Source of the DNA: Balneolaceae bacterium
Lineage (GTDB): Bacteria > Bacteroidota > Rhodothermia > Balneolales > Balneolaceae
Direction of reading: 5' to 3'
NCBI GenBank assembly: GCA_007126675.1
Contig: SLAU01000116.1
Coordinates: 1 to 6,514, forward strand
Length of the DNA: 6,514 nucleotides
Positions 1-6,503 of the stretch are shown in pieces. The first letter of the stretch is position 1; each line of letters opens with the position of its first letter. Under the pieces are notes generated by a model. It did no database searches. It had not been told where the DNA came from and saw only the letters and a program-made list of their open reading frames with translations. The translations under genes and the position numbers were made by a program.

Positions 1-693
1 ATGCTTCTGCTGCTCGTACCATTTGCCCTTGTGATGCTGGTATTTTCTTTCGGAAGGCTTTCAAACTTTATCATTGAAAAAATTGCACCAATCCTCGCCT
101 ATACCACTCTTTGGATAATTGGCATAAAATTCCACGTAAAACAGCACGCTGACGAAATCCCTGTGCCGGCAGTATTTATTTCAAATCACAGCTCAACACT
201 TGATTTAGTAACAATTCTTGCCCTTGGATTACCAAGAGTACGATTTGTCGCAAAATGGGAATTCCAGTATAACCCGCTTTTTTTCATCATGGGCAGATTA
301 ACCGGACAGGTATTTATTAAACGGCAAGATTCTGAAAAAGCTGTTAAAAGCCTGAAGAAAGCTTACCGAAGAGTGAAAAAACAAAATCTCTCAATTTTTG
401 CTGCTCCCGAAGGATCCAGAAAACATGAAGGAGTAATCGGTGAGTTTAAAAAAGGTGCATTTCGGACAGCTCTTGATCTGGGATATCCAATCGTACCGAT
501 CTATTTTGAGGGTAATAATAAGCTGAGTGGTGATGATGATCTTTATGCTCGTCCCGGGGAATGTACTGCACATATCTACCCTGCTATCGACACTTCGGAT
601 TGGGATCTCGAATTACTTCCAGAAAAAATCGAAGAAGTTCGATCGATGTATTTGGAGTGGGCCGGGGTTGATGAAGTTACTAACTGGCAATAA
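1..693 (+). CDS. plsC: PlsC-type 1-acyl-sn-glycerol-3-phosphate acyltransferase (5' end possibly outside window)
   Basis: Predicted to transfer a fatty acyl group to the sn-2 position of lysophosphatidic acid, giving phosphatidic acid for membrane lipid synthesis at the inner membrane. The four family blocks are in order: the catalytic H-x4-D motif NHSSTLD (H63, D68); the GQVFIKRQD block at 102-110; the substrate-phosphate-binding block APEGSR at 135-140, a variant of the usual FPEGTR; and VPIYFEG at 165-171. A hydrophobic segment covers about residues 1-40. The 230 aa visible are close to the usual family length of about 240. The reading frame is open from the first base, so the true start may lie upstream and the Met at base 1 is only provisional. 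It lies 147 bases upstream of glpK on the same strand, which fits a shared glycerol-3-phosphate theme, but the gap makes co-transcription uncertain. The exact acyl acceptor cannot be read from sequence; related lysolipid acyltransferases share these motifs. Confidence 0.87.
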   Translation: MLLLLVPFALVMLVFSFGRLSNFIIEKIAPILAYTTLWIIGIKFHVKQHADEIPVPAVFISNHSSTLDLVTILALGLPRVRFVAKWEFQYNPLFFIMGRLTGQVFIKRQDSEKAVKSLKKAYRRVKKQNLSIFAAPEGSRKHEGVIGEFKKGAFRTALDLGYPIVPIYFEGNNKLSGDDDLYARPGECTAHIYPAIDTSDWDLELLPEKIEEVRSMYLEWAGVDEVTNWQ

Positions 694-733
694 CATCCTG
701 ATATCTATTTACTGGAACCGTTTCTTGCTTAAA

Positions 734-762
734 TTCATTTTTTAAATTTGAGAAGCTATATT
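734..762 (+). promoter_or_regulatory. weak candidate promoter for glpKD
   Basis: A TATATT element at 757-762 is preceded, after a 17-base spacer, by TTCATT at 734-739, which only partly matches a -35 box. I found no good copy of the Bacteroidota-type TTTG / TAnnTTTG promoter in the gap, although TTTG occurs at 747-750. The position between the acyltransferase stop and the glpK start is right for a promoter, but the assignment is tentative. Confidence 0.2.
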
Positions 763-777
763 AAGGAATCAAATTCG

Positions 778-799
778 GTTGATCAGCTTTCACATCAAC
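778..799. promoter_or_regulatory. inverted repeat upstream of glpK, candidate operator
   Basis: GTTGAT (778-783) and ATCAAC (794-799) form a perfect 6-base inverted repeat with a 10-base spacer. This is the size of a dimeric regulator site and lies 41 bases before the glpK start. No T-run follows, so it does not look like a terminator. It does not match the CRP consensus on both arms. Assignment to a glycerol regulator is inference from position only. Confidence 0.3.
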
Positions 800-840
800 T
801 TTCAAAGGAGCTTGTAATTTTTAAATAAACCGCTACCACA

Positions 841-2334
841 ATGAAATACATTCTCGCGTTAGACCAGGGCACAACCAGTTCAAGGGCAATTCTTTTTGAT
901 AAAAAGGGTGAAATTGTTTCAGTTGCACAAAAGGAGTTTGAACAGATTTTTCCTAAACCAGGATGGGTTGAGCATGATCCATCTGAAATCTGGTCATCAC
1001 AAGTGGGCGTAGCAGCCGAAGTAGTATCAAGGGCAAATGTAAATGCTAATGAATTGGCTGCAATCGGTATTACCAATCAGCGCGAAACAACTGTGGTTTG
1101 GGATAAAAAAACAGGAAAACCGGTTTATAATGCAATTGTATGGCAGGATCGCAGAACAGCTTCAATCTGTAACAAGCTTCGAAAAGAAGGCCATGCTGAT
1201 ATGTTTCAAAGTAAAACCGGTCTGATTCTCGATTCCTATTTTTCAGGCACAAAAGTAAAATGGATACTCGATAATGTTGATGGAGCCCGAGAAAAAGCTG
1301 AGAATGGTGATCTGATTTTTGGCACGGTTGACAGCTGGCTGGTTTGGAAATTAACAGACGGCAAGGTTCACGCCACCGATGTGACAAACGCCAGCCGTAC
1401 ATTGCTTTACAATATTTTTGATCACAAGTGGGATCAGGAGATTCTAGAACTGCTGAATATACCGGAATCGATGCTTCCTGATGTAAGATCCAGCAGTGAA
1501 GTGTACGGAGAAACTTCCGGTGATATATTTGCACGACGTTTGCCAATTTCCGGAATTGCCGGCGATCAGCAGGCGGCACTGTTCGGACAGGTTTGTTCTC
1601 AGCCGGGTATGGCAAAGAATACATACGGAACCGGATGCTTCATGCTGCTTCAAACCGGAGAAAAACCAATCCGAAGCAAAAATAATCTGCTTACCACCAT
1701 CGCATGGGAACTTGACGGAAAAGTACATTATGCGCTTGAAGGAAGTGTGTTTATTGCAGGTGCAGTAGTTCAATGGTTAAGAGACGGACTGGGCATGATA
1801 CGCTCTTCAAATGAAATTGAATCACTTGCACGAAAGGCTAAGGATAATGATGGAGTATTTCTTGTGCCTGCTTTTTCAGGCCTGGGCGCTCCGCACTGGG
1901 ACCCATATGCAAGAGGTACTCTCATCGGCTTAACCCGTGGAACTGACCGGTCACACATCGCCAGGGCTGCTCTCGAGTCCATAGCTTACCAGAGTACAGA
2001 TTTGCTGCGGGCAATGGAATCAGATGCCGGAATAACACTAAAAGAAATGCGGGTAGATGGCGGTGCATCCGTGAACAATCTGTTGATGCAATTTCAGGCC
2101 GACATTCTGAACAAACCGGTTGTTCGCCCAAAAGTTACAGAAACCACTGCACTTGGGGCAGCTTATCTTGCAGGCCTGGCAGTCGGGTTTTGGAAAGATG
2201 TTGAAGAAATTAACCAAAAATGGCAGATTGATAAAACCTTTGAGCCAGAGATGGAACAGCAGGAGCGTGAAAAGCTTTTAAATAATTGGCATCGTGCAGT
2301 TGAAAGAGCTAAAGAATGGTCAACCGAAGATTAA
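841..2334 (+). CDS. glpK: glycerol kinase
   Basis: Phosphorylates glycerol with ATP to sn-glycerol-3-phosphate in the cytoplasm, the entry step of glycerol use. It is a full-length FGGY-family kinase of 497 aa (E. coli GlpK is about 500). The N-terminal phosphate-binding loop is DQGTTSSR (8-15). Glycerol contacts are the Arg-Glu pair in TNQRETT (R81, E82), WQDRR (101-105) and Y133. The catalytic aspartate is D242 in GDQQAALFGQ. The nucleotide-binding C-terminal half has NTYGTGCF (260-267) and DGGAS (406-410). The region before GDQQ (about 228-238) lacks the histidine that HPr phosphorylates in Gram-positive glycerol kinases, so PTS control of that type is not expected. The start is fixed by an in-frame TAA at 826-828; no Shine-Dalgarno sits at normal spacing, although AAAGGAG occurs at 804-810. 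The gene is followed after 12 bases by glpD, so the two form an operon. Confidence 0.97.
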   Translation: MKYILALDQGTTSSRAILFDKKGEIVSVAQKEFEQIFPKPGWVEHDPSEIWSSQVGVAAEVVSRANVNANELAAIGITNQRETTVVWDKKTGKPVYNAIVWQDRRTASICNKLRKEGHADMFQSKTGLILDSYFSGTKVKWILDNVDGAREKAENGDLIFGTVDSWLVWKLTDGKVHATDVTNASRTLLYNIFDHKWDQEILELLNIPESMLPDVRSSSEVYGETSGDIFARRLPISGIAGDQQAALFGQVCSQPGMAKNTYGTGCFMLLQTGEKPIRSKNNLLTTIAWELDGKVHYALEGSVFIAGAVVQWLRDGLGMIRSSNEIESLARKAKDNDGVFLVPAFSGLGAPHWDPYARGTLIGLTRGTDRSHIARAALESIAYQSTDLLRAMESDAGITLKEMRVDGGASVNNLLMQFQADILNKPVVRPKVTETTALGAAYLAGLAVGFWKDVEEINQKWQIDKTFEPEMEQQEREKLLNNWHRAVERAKEWSTED

Positions 2335-2346
2335 CCGATACTACTT

Positions 2347-3906
2347 ATGAACAGAGACGAAAATTTACGCAGGCTAGAGGACGAAACACAAATATGGGAT
2401 TTTGTAATTATCGGAGGGGGAGCAACAGGGCTTGGTGTAGCTGTTGAAGCCGCTTCAAGAGGTTACAAAACACTTTTGCTGGAACAACACGATTACTCGA
2501 AAGGTACATCCAGCCGCAGCACTAAACTGGTTCATGGTGGTGTACGATATTTGAGGCAGGGGAATATTTCACTTGTTTTGGAAGCTTTAAAAGAACGCGG
2601 CCTGCTGATGCAAAATGCTCCGCATCTTGTGAAAAACCAGTCATTCATAGTTCCCAATTACGACTGGTGGGAGGGGCCGTTTTATGGTATCGGAATGAAG
2701 ATTTATGATAAGCTGGCAGGTGATCTTGGTCTCGGACCGTCCAAAAATTTATCAGTTAAAAAAACACTCGAGTATATTCCCACTCTTGAACCTAAAGGAT
2801 TGAATGGTGGTGTAATTTATTACGATGCACAGTTTGATGATTCACGGCTTGCAATAAATCTGCTTCAAACATTTCATGATCATAATGGTGTGGGTCTAAA
2901 TTATGCTAAAGTTACAGGACTCCTGAAATCAAATAATCTTGTAAATGGTGTTAAGGTTAAAGATGAAGAATCCGGAAACAATTTTGATGTAAATGCAAGA
3001 GCAGTAATCAATGCAACCGGTGTCTTTACAGATTCTATCCGACAAATGGACGATAAAGACACACCCCCAATCATACAGGCCAGCCAGGGAATTCATATCG
3101 TGCTTGATAAAAAATTTCAACCGGGCGAGAGTGCAATAATGGTTCCCCGAACCGATGACGGCCGCGTATTATTTGCCGTACCATGGCATAACAAAGTAAT
3201 TGTGGGAACTACCGATACTCCGGTTAGTGAGGTGTCTCTTGAGCCACGGGCGTTGGACGAAGAGATAGATTTCTTACTCACACATTGCGACAGGTACCTC
3301 ACGGGCACTCCCAAGGCTGAAGATGTATTAAGTGTATTTGCCGGCTTGCGTCCGCTGGTAAGTGCAGGAAAGGGAAAAAACACATCCGCAATATCCCGAG
3401 ATCATACCCTGATCATTGATCCTTCCGGACTGATAACCATTACCGGTGGTAAATGGACAACATATCGTAAAATGGCTGAAGATACCATCGATGAAGCAGC
3501 AGTAGTTGCCGGTGTTGAAGAGAAAAAGTCGGTTACTGAAAATCTCAGATTACATGGGTGGCTTAAAAATACTGATCCAAAAGATCCCTACAGAAACTAC
3601 GGTTCTGATTCGCCATCCCTTCATAAAATTGAAAAAAATAATGCCGGCTGGGATAAGCCTCTGAACCCCCGTCTGCCGTACAGGCCTGCAGAAGTAATAT
3701 GGGCGGCAAGAAAAGAAATGGCCCGAACCGTAGAAGATGTGCTTTCAAGAAGAACAAGAGCATTACTGTTGGATGCCAGGGCAAGTATTGAAATGGCTGA
3801 AGATGTTGCCAAACTCTTGGCAATAGAGTTAAATAAAGATGAACATTGGATATCTGATCAGGCTGCCAAATACAAAGAACTGGCAAAGGGCTATTTAATT
3901 TCGTGA
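2347..3906 (+). CDS. glpD: FAD-dependent (aerobic-type) glycerol-3-phosphate dehydrogenase
   Basis: Oxidises sn-glycerol-3-phosphate to dihydroxyacetone phosphate, passing electrons through FAD to membrane quinone; the enzyme is peripheral on the inner membrane. Its 519 aa are close to the family's usual 500-560. The FAD-binding Rossmann motif GGGATG is at 23-28 with the ribose-binding acidic residue E46 after the second strand. It is followed by the GlpD signature GTSSRSTKLVHGGVRYL (53-69), DDSRL (164-168), GLRPL (333-337) and GGKWTTYR (367-374), then a C-terminal domain with RRTRALLLD (468-476). The start 12 bases after the glpK stop gives a tight two-gene operon that runs glycerol to dihydroxyacetone phosphate. 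No Shine-Dalgarno is visible before the ATG, which may indicate translational coupling or the weak SD use common in this group. A strong terminator follows directly after the stop codon. Confidence 0.97.
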   Translation: MNRDENLRRLEDETQIWDFVIIGGGATGLGVAVEAASRGYKTLLLEQHDYSKGTSSRSTKLVHGGVRYLRQGNISLVLEALKERGLLMQNAPHLVKNQSFIVPNYDWWEGPFYGIGMKIYDKLAGDLGLGPSKNLSVKKTLEYIPTLEPKGLNGGVIYYDAQFDDSRLAINLLQTFHDHNGVGLNYAKVTGLLKSNNLVNGVKVKDEESGNNFDVNARAVINATGVFTDSIRQMDDKDTPPIIQASQGIHIVLDKKFQPGESAIMVPRTDDGRVLFAVPWHNKVIVGTTDTPVSEVSLEPRALDEEIDFLLTHCDRYLTGTPKAEDVLSVFAGLRPLVSAGKGKNTSAISRDHTLIIDPSGLITITGGKWTTYRKMAEDTIDEAAVVAGVEEKKSVTENLRLHGWLKNTDPKDPYRNYGSDSPSLHKIEKNNAGWDKPLNPRLPYRPAEVIWAARKEMARTVEDVLSRRTRALLLDARASIEMAEDVAKLLAIELNKDEHWISDQAAKYKELAKGYLIS

Positions 3907-3911
3907 TATAA

Positions 3912-3941
3912 AAAAAGCCACAACAGTTAGCGTGGCTTTTT
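3912..3941. terminator. bidirectional intrinsic terminator between glpD and the convergent small gene
   Basis: AAAAAGCCAC (3912-3921) pairs perfectly with GTGGCTTTTT (3932-3941) around a 10-base loop. The GC core is GCCAC/GTGGC. Read on + it ends glpKD with five T's; read on - it ends the small basic-protein gene with seven T's (complement of 3910-3916). It starts five bases after the glpD stop codon and lies 19 bases beyond the convergent stop. Confidence 0.92.
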
Positions 3942-3960
3942 ATAGAATTTTAAAATGATC

Positions 3961-4212
3961 TTATTTTTCTCTGTAAAAATAGATCTTCTTGTTACTGGCA
4001 TCTTTGCCACTTTTAATCTTTACATTATTCTCTTGGTTGTATTGATAAACCGCTGTCCTCATAGAGTTTACGGTCTTATCATTATTGTAGGAAACTTCCA
4101 CAGCCTGGCCACCCGGCTCAAGCTTATCAAGCGCGTCCATTAGTGGTTTAAATTTGGATGATCTTCTTTTACTTGCTTTTATTTGTGAGCGTTTAACAAA
4201 TTTTATGTCCAT
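3961..4212 (-). CDS. small basic protein of unknown function
   Basis: An 83-aa protein I cannot assign to a named family. The N-terminal 20 residues are strongly basic (K and R at 4, 7, 8, 12, 15, 16, 17 and 20). They are followed by an apparent helix (about 21-32), a PGG turn (33-35), a strand (36-42), a helix (45-60) rich in polar residues, and two short strands ending in KKIYFYRE (75-82). There is no signal peptide or membrane segment. The overall plan of basic lead, PG turn, short helix and terminal aromatic strand resembles small uncharacterised proteins I have seen in phage and bacterial genomes, and suggests nucleic-acid binding; this is inference. The ATG start has no clear Shine-Dalgarno, only an A-rich leader. 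Compact coding character and the shared terminator support a real gene. It stands alone, convergent with glpD. Confidence 0.72.
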   Translation of the reverse strand: MDIKFVKRSQIKASKRRSSKFKPLMDALDKLEPGGQAVEVSYNNDKTVNSMRTAVYQYNQENNVKIKSGKDASNKKIYFYREK

Positions 4213-4969
4213 TCTTTTGTTGTGTTTATTTAAAATTCTTAGCTTAAATCAAGAGAACAAAATTTTTACCTCTTAAGTGATACAGATAAAATATAAATTT
4301 ATGAGATAATACAGAAACGAATATCGATTGCTCTATATTACTTTTTACTAAATTTTATAGTTAACTCCAATATTTACAGATTATTCAACTCAGTTTTTAG
4401 CTTACTTAAAAAAAACAAGTTCTTGATTATTTTTATTCTATAGGTGTATTTACCTAATTATAAAACATATGAATAAACTATGTCACCTAATTTGCTCTTA
4501 ATTTTTTCTCAAAACTACTATTTATCTTTCTTGGAATATTTTGACAAACCTCATTAGTGGTCAAGTTTTTATCAGATTTTACATTTCTTTTTAGTTCATT
4601 TTTTGTGCCGACAAACTTACTACTGTCTGATGTGAGCATTATATTGAGTGTTTTCAAAATAGAACATGAGAGCCTCTCTTTTTACATGCAATAAATTTAT
4701 CGTCATTACATGATTGATAATTTGAAATCACTAATTTTGCCAATTCTATAAAAATCTGGATGTCTTAGTTATATAATATTCTCACTCAATCGCTTAAAAA
4801 CAAGCTTTTTCAAATAATAGCCGGCACGATCAAAAAAAACTTACATTAGAATTTTCTAATATTGATTTTTTTATCTATATTCTTGAAACAAAGTATACCA
4901 GTAGTACTCTTATTTTACACAAATACCCCAAAAATGCTTAAGAAGTGCCTTTGTAACGGAGACCTTAAT
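4213..4969. other. AT-rich intergenic region without a convincing gene
   Basis: About 750 bases separate the divergent starts of the two small genes. Composition drops sharply: 15 of 60 bases are G or C in 4441-4500, against 28 of 60 in 1501-1560 inside glpK. Stops are frequent in all frames. Minor structures are TAGGT (4441-4445) facing ACCTA (4452-4456); a second CACCTA at 4484-4489; and an AT-only hairpin ATTAGA/TCTAAT at 4845-4860. It should hold promoters for both flanking genes, but I could not pick a reliable pair of boxes. No tRNA, transposon end or CRISPR repeat was seen. Confidence 0.7.
4958..4961 (+). promoter_or_regulatory. Shine-Dalgarno that sets the start of the 91-aa membrane protein
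   Basis: GGAG lies eight bases before the ATG at 4970. It supports that start over the TTG at 4862, which would add 36 residues of low-complexity hydrophobic sequence translated from the AT-rich region. Confidence 0.65.
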
Positions 4970-5245
4970 ATGAACTCACTCAATAATATTGCTTTTATAT
5001 ACTACAGCAGTATCTCAATAATTGCCCTTGCTACCATAAGTCTGCTCATTGTATGGTTAAGCTGGCCGATTCTCGCCTCATCTGTGCTTGGAGCTGCGCT
5101 ATTTCTTCATATTCTCAATATTGCAAAGCATGCAAGAGAAAAGTTCCTGAAAAGCAGTATGGATGAGAATTCTTTTGACCTGACAGAAAAGGTTAAAATC
5201 GTATTGGGAATACCTGTTACGAGCAAAAGCGACTCTGAAGCTTAA
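4970..5245 (+). CDS. small two-helix membrane protein of unknown function
   Basis: A 91-aa protein with two predicted membrane segments (about residues 8-29 and 33-50) separated by a very short WLSWP turn. It therefore probably forms a helical hairpin in the inner membrane with both ends on the same side. The polar C-terminal tail (51-91) starts basic (AKHAREKFLK), which suggests a cytoplasmic location by the positive-inside rule, and ends acidic. No enzymatic motif or known family is recognised. The start at 4970 is chosen because of the GGAG site upstream and because the base composition rises to gene-like values only from about here. The gene is convergent with the WecA-like gene, whose stop lies 36 bases away, and I see no terminator hairpin between them. 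Confidence 0.65.
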   Translation: MNSLNNIAFIYYSSISIIALATISLLIVWLSWPILASSVLGAALFLHILNIAKHAREKFLKSSMDENSFDLTEKVKIVLGIPVTSKSDSEA

Positions 5246-5281
5246 TAATAGTTGTTCAAAATCTCTTCTTGCTCTTACAAC

Positions 5282-6373
5282 TCAATCTTGTTTAAGAAGC
5301 CTTGTTCCTCCTATGTTGAACAGTTTATCACTGTAGATCACAACTGCTCGCATTATATACAAAAGTGCAAAACCTGTTACGAATAGCAAGGCTACCTGCA
5401 TATTTATTTCGAGCATCATTGTTGAGAAAGCAAGTCCCACCACAAAAATATTAATTATCCAGAGAAAAAAAGAAATGTGGTACTCCCCTAAACCCAAATC
5501 AACCAGCTCATTCAGGTCATATAGTTTGTGATTATCTGACTCAATTTTTTGATAGAATACGTTCATCATATTCAAAATTGATAGAAGAAGAGGCACAATC
5601 ATTAAAGCGACCACAAATACAATTCCATTTTCAAGATGAACAGCTTCACCGGCAACAGATGCATTAGTAATCAGAAAGTTCAGAGATAAATATCCGAGTA
5701 TGAAACCTATAGTTTTACTGCCGGTTGTGCCTAAATTAAAGCTCTTGGAATTTAAGTTGTAGACCAAAAAGCCAATCACAGAAGCTGAAATTATCAAAGA
5801 GAGCATAGCAAAACCAAAAGCTCCGGCCATCCAAAACCACATTCCTATAAAAGCTGAAGCAATCACAACAACACCACCAGAGAGTCCACTCATTCTGTTT
5901 AAGTGTTTGAGAGAATGTGAAAACGCCAGGATAAAGGTAATTGATATTAATACTGCAATCGGATAAGGCACAGTACCAACTCCTAAAAGACCTCCCAATT
6001 CATTGATATTCATACCGGCACCCATAACTAAAACAGCTGCAGCAGAAACCTGGAAAAAAAGATCATTGAATCTCCCCATTCCAAATAAACCATGCTTGTA
6101 ACCGGACAATAAAAACAGTAAGATTGCCGCAACTAAATAAGAATAGGAATTAACAAAATCTGCTCCGCCCCATATATAAAATGTGGCCAGTACTGAGACA
6201 AAAATTCCCAACACAGATGCAGTGGAATTACCTATCCCAAGTTCGGTGACGCTATAGCTTATTCGATTATTAATAGCTTTAATCACCCGCCGTAAAACCG
6301 GTATCGTTACGTATGTAACCAAAAACGCGAAAATCGCTGCCGGCACAAAATAAAGCAGTTCATTTGCTAACAT
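5282..6373 (-). CDS. WecA/MraY-family membrane protein lacking the catalytic residues (probable pseudoenzyme)
   Basis: A 363-aa polytopic inner-membrane protein with about eleven hydrophobic segments, the same length and topology as WecA (E. coli, 367 aa). Active WecA-type enzymes move a sugar-1-phosphate from a UDP-sugar to undecaprenyl phosphate. The family framework is recognisable: G91 and Q108 keep the 17-residue spacing of the DD block; a GLxGG follows the NxxDGxDG position (163-167); FLVYN (202-206) precedes a GxTGS (215-219); and a DLGL (292-295) ends the HIHH loop. The functional residues are gone: the DD pair aligns with H94-G95, the N and two D's of NLIDGLD with K156, N159 and S162, the D of GDTGS with T216, HIHH with YDLN (285-288), and PLLD with PLLL. 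The frame is intact, so this is not a decaying gene. The start has a good Shine-Dalgarno, AGGGGT on the - strand (6382-6387). Loss of glycosyltransferase activity is inferred. Its function is unknown; a lipid-binding or regulatory role is possible. Confidence 0.82.
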   Translation of the reverse strand: MLANELLYFVPAAIFAFLVTYVTIPVLRRVIKAINNRISYSVTELGIGNSTASVLGIFVSVLATFYIWGGADFVNSYSYLVAAILLFLLSGYKHGLFGMGRFNDLFFQVSAAAVLVMGAGMNINELGGLLGVGTVPYPIAVLISITFILAFSHSLKHLNRMSGLSGGVVVIASAFIGMWFWMAGAFGFAMLSLIISASVIGFLVYNLNSKSFNLGTTGSKTIGFILGYLSLNFLITNASVAGEAVHLENGIVFVVALMIVPLLLSILNMMNVFYQKIESDNHKLYDLNELVDLGLGEYHISFFLWIINIFVVGLAFSTMMLEINMQVALLFVTGFALLYIMRAVVIYSDKLFNIGGTRLLKQD

Positions 6374-6416
6374 TGCAGTTTACCCCTAATAATAAATTTA
6401 TCTTCTCCAGATGTCT

Positions 6417-6473
6417 CCTCTGCTTTTTAGCTCGCAGAGGTTACTCTCAACCTCTGTTCACTGAGCTAAAAAA
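6417..6473. repeat. nested and competing inverted repeats in the leader of the WecA-like gene
   Basis: An inner stem CAGAGGTT (6435-6442) / AACCTCTG (6449-6456) with a 6-base loop sits inside an outer stem TTTTTAGCTC (6424-6433) / GAGCTAAAAA (6463-6472). An alternative stem, CCTCTGC (6417-6423) / GCAGAGG (6434-6440), shares the 6434-6440 arm and so excludes the inner stem. On the - strand this lies about 45-100 bases before the WecA-like start codon, in its likely 5' leader. No terminating T-run follows the big hairpin on either strand. A regulatory role is inference. Confidence 0.55.
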
Positions 6474-6474
6474 G

Positions 6475-6503
6475 AGAGTAAAAATAGTCACCTTTTTTAC
6501 TCT
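6475..6503 (-). terminator. weak terminator-like hairpin upstream of the WecA-like gene
   Basis: AGAGTAAAAA (6475-6484) pairs perfectly with TTTTTACTCT (6494-6503) around a 9-base loop. Read on the - strand the stem is followed by C and six T's (complement of 6468-6473), as in an intrinsic terminator, but only two of ten pairs are G-C. It could end a - strand gene lying beyond the window or form part of a structured leader. Confidence 0.4.

Noticed and set aside
781..799. CRP-like site before glpK (TTCACATC)
   Set aside because: Only one half resembles TCACA; the matching TGTGA half at the right spacing is missing.
1070..1624. Long - strand open frame (184 codons) inside glpK
   Set aside because: It lies wholly antisense to a clearly conserved enzyme, its translation resembles no family and is rich in Cys, His and Arg, so it is a codon-use shadow.
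3955..4143. + strand open frame opposite the small basic-protein gene
   Set aside because: It begins just after the glpD terminator, has no ribosome binding site, and its translation is an arbitrary hydrophobic string; the - strand frame has the better protein character and uses the terminator.
4487..4639. 50-codon - strand open frame in the AT-rich gap, Lys/Asn/Ser-rich
   Set aside because: No Shine-Dalgarno, no recognisable family, and a composition expected of random AT-rich sequence; it would need homologues to be believed.
4862..4969. N-terminal extension of the 91-aa membrane protein from a TTG
   Set aside because: The ATG at 4970 has a well-placed GGAG, and the extension covers AT-rich non-coding-like sequence.
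5246..5281. Terminator between the two convergent membrane-protein genes
   Set aside because: No stem of useful length could be formed in the 36-base gap.
6424..6472. Large hairpin as an ordinary intrinsic terminator
   Set aside because: On either strand the T-rich arm is on the 5' side and the 3' arm ends in A's, so no U-tract follows the stem.
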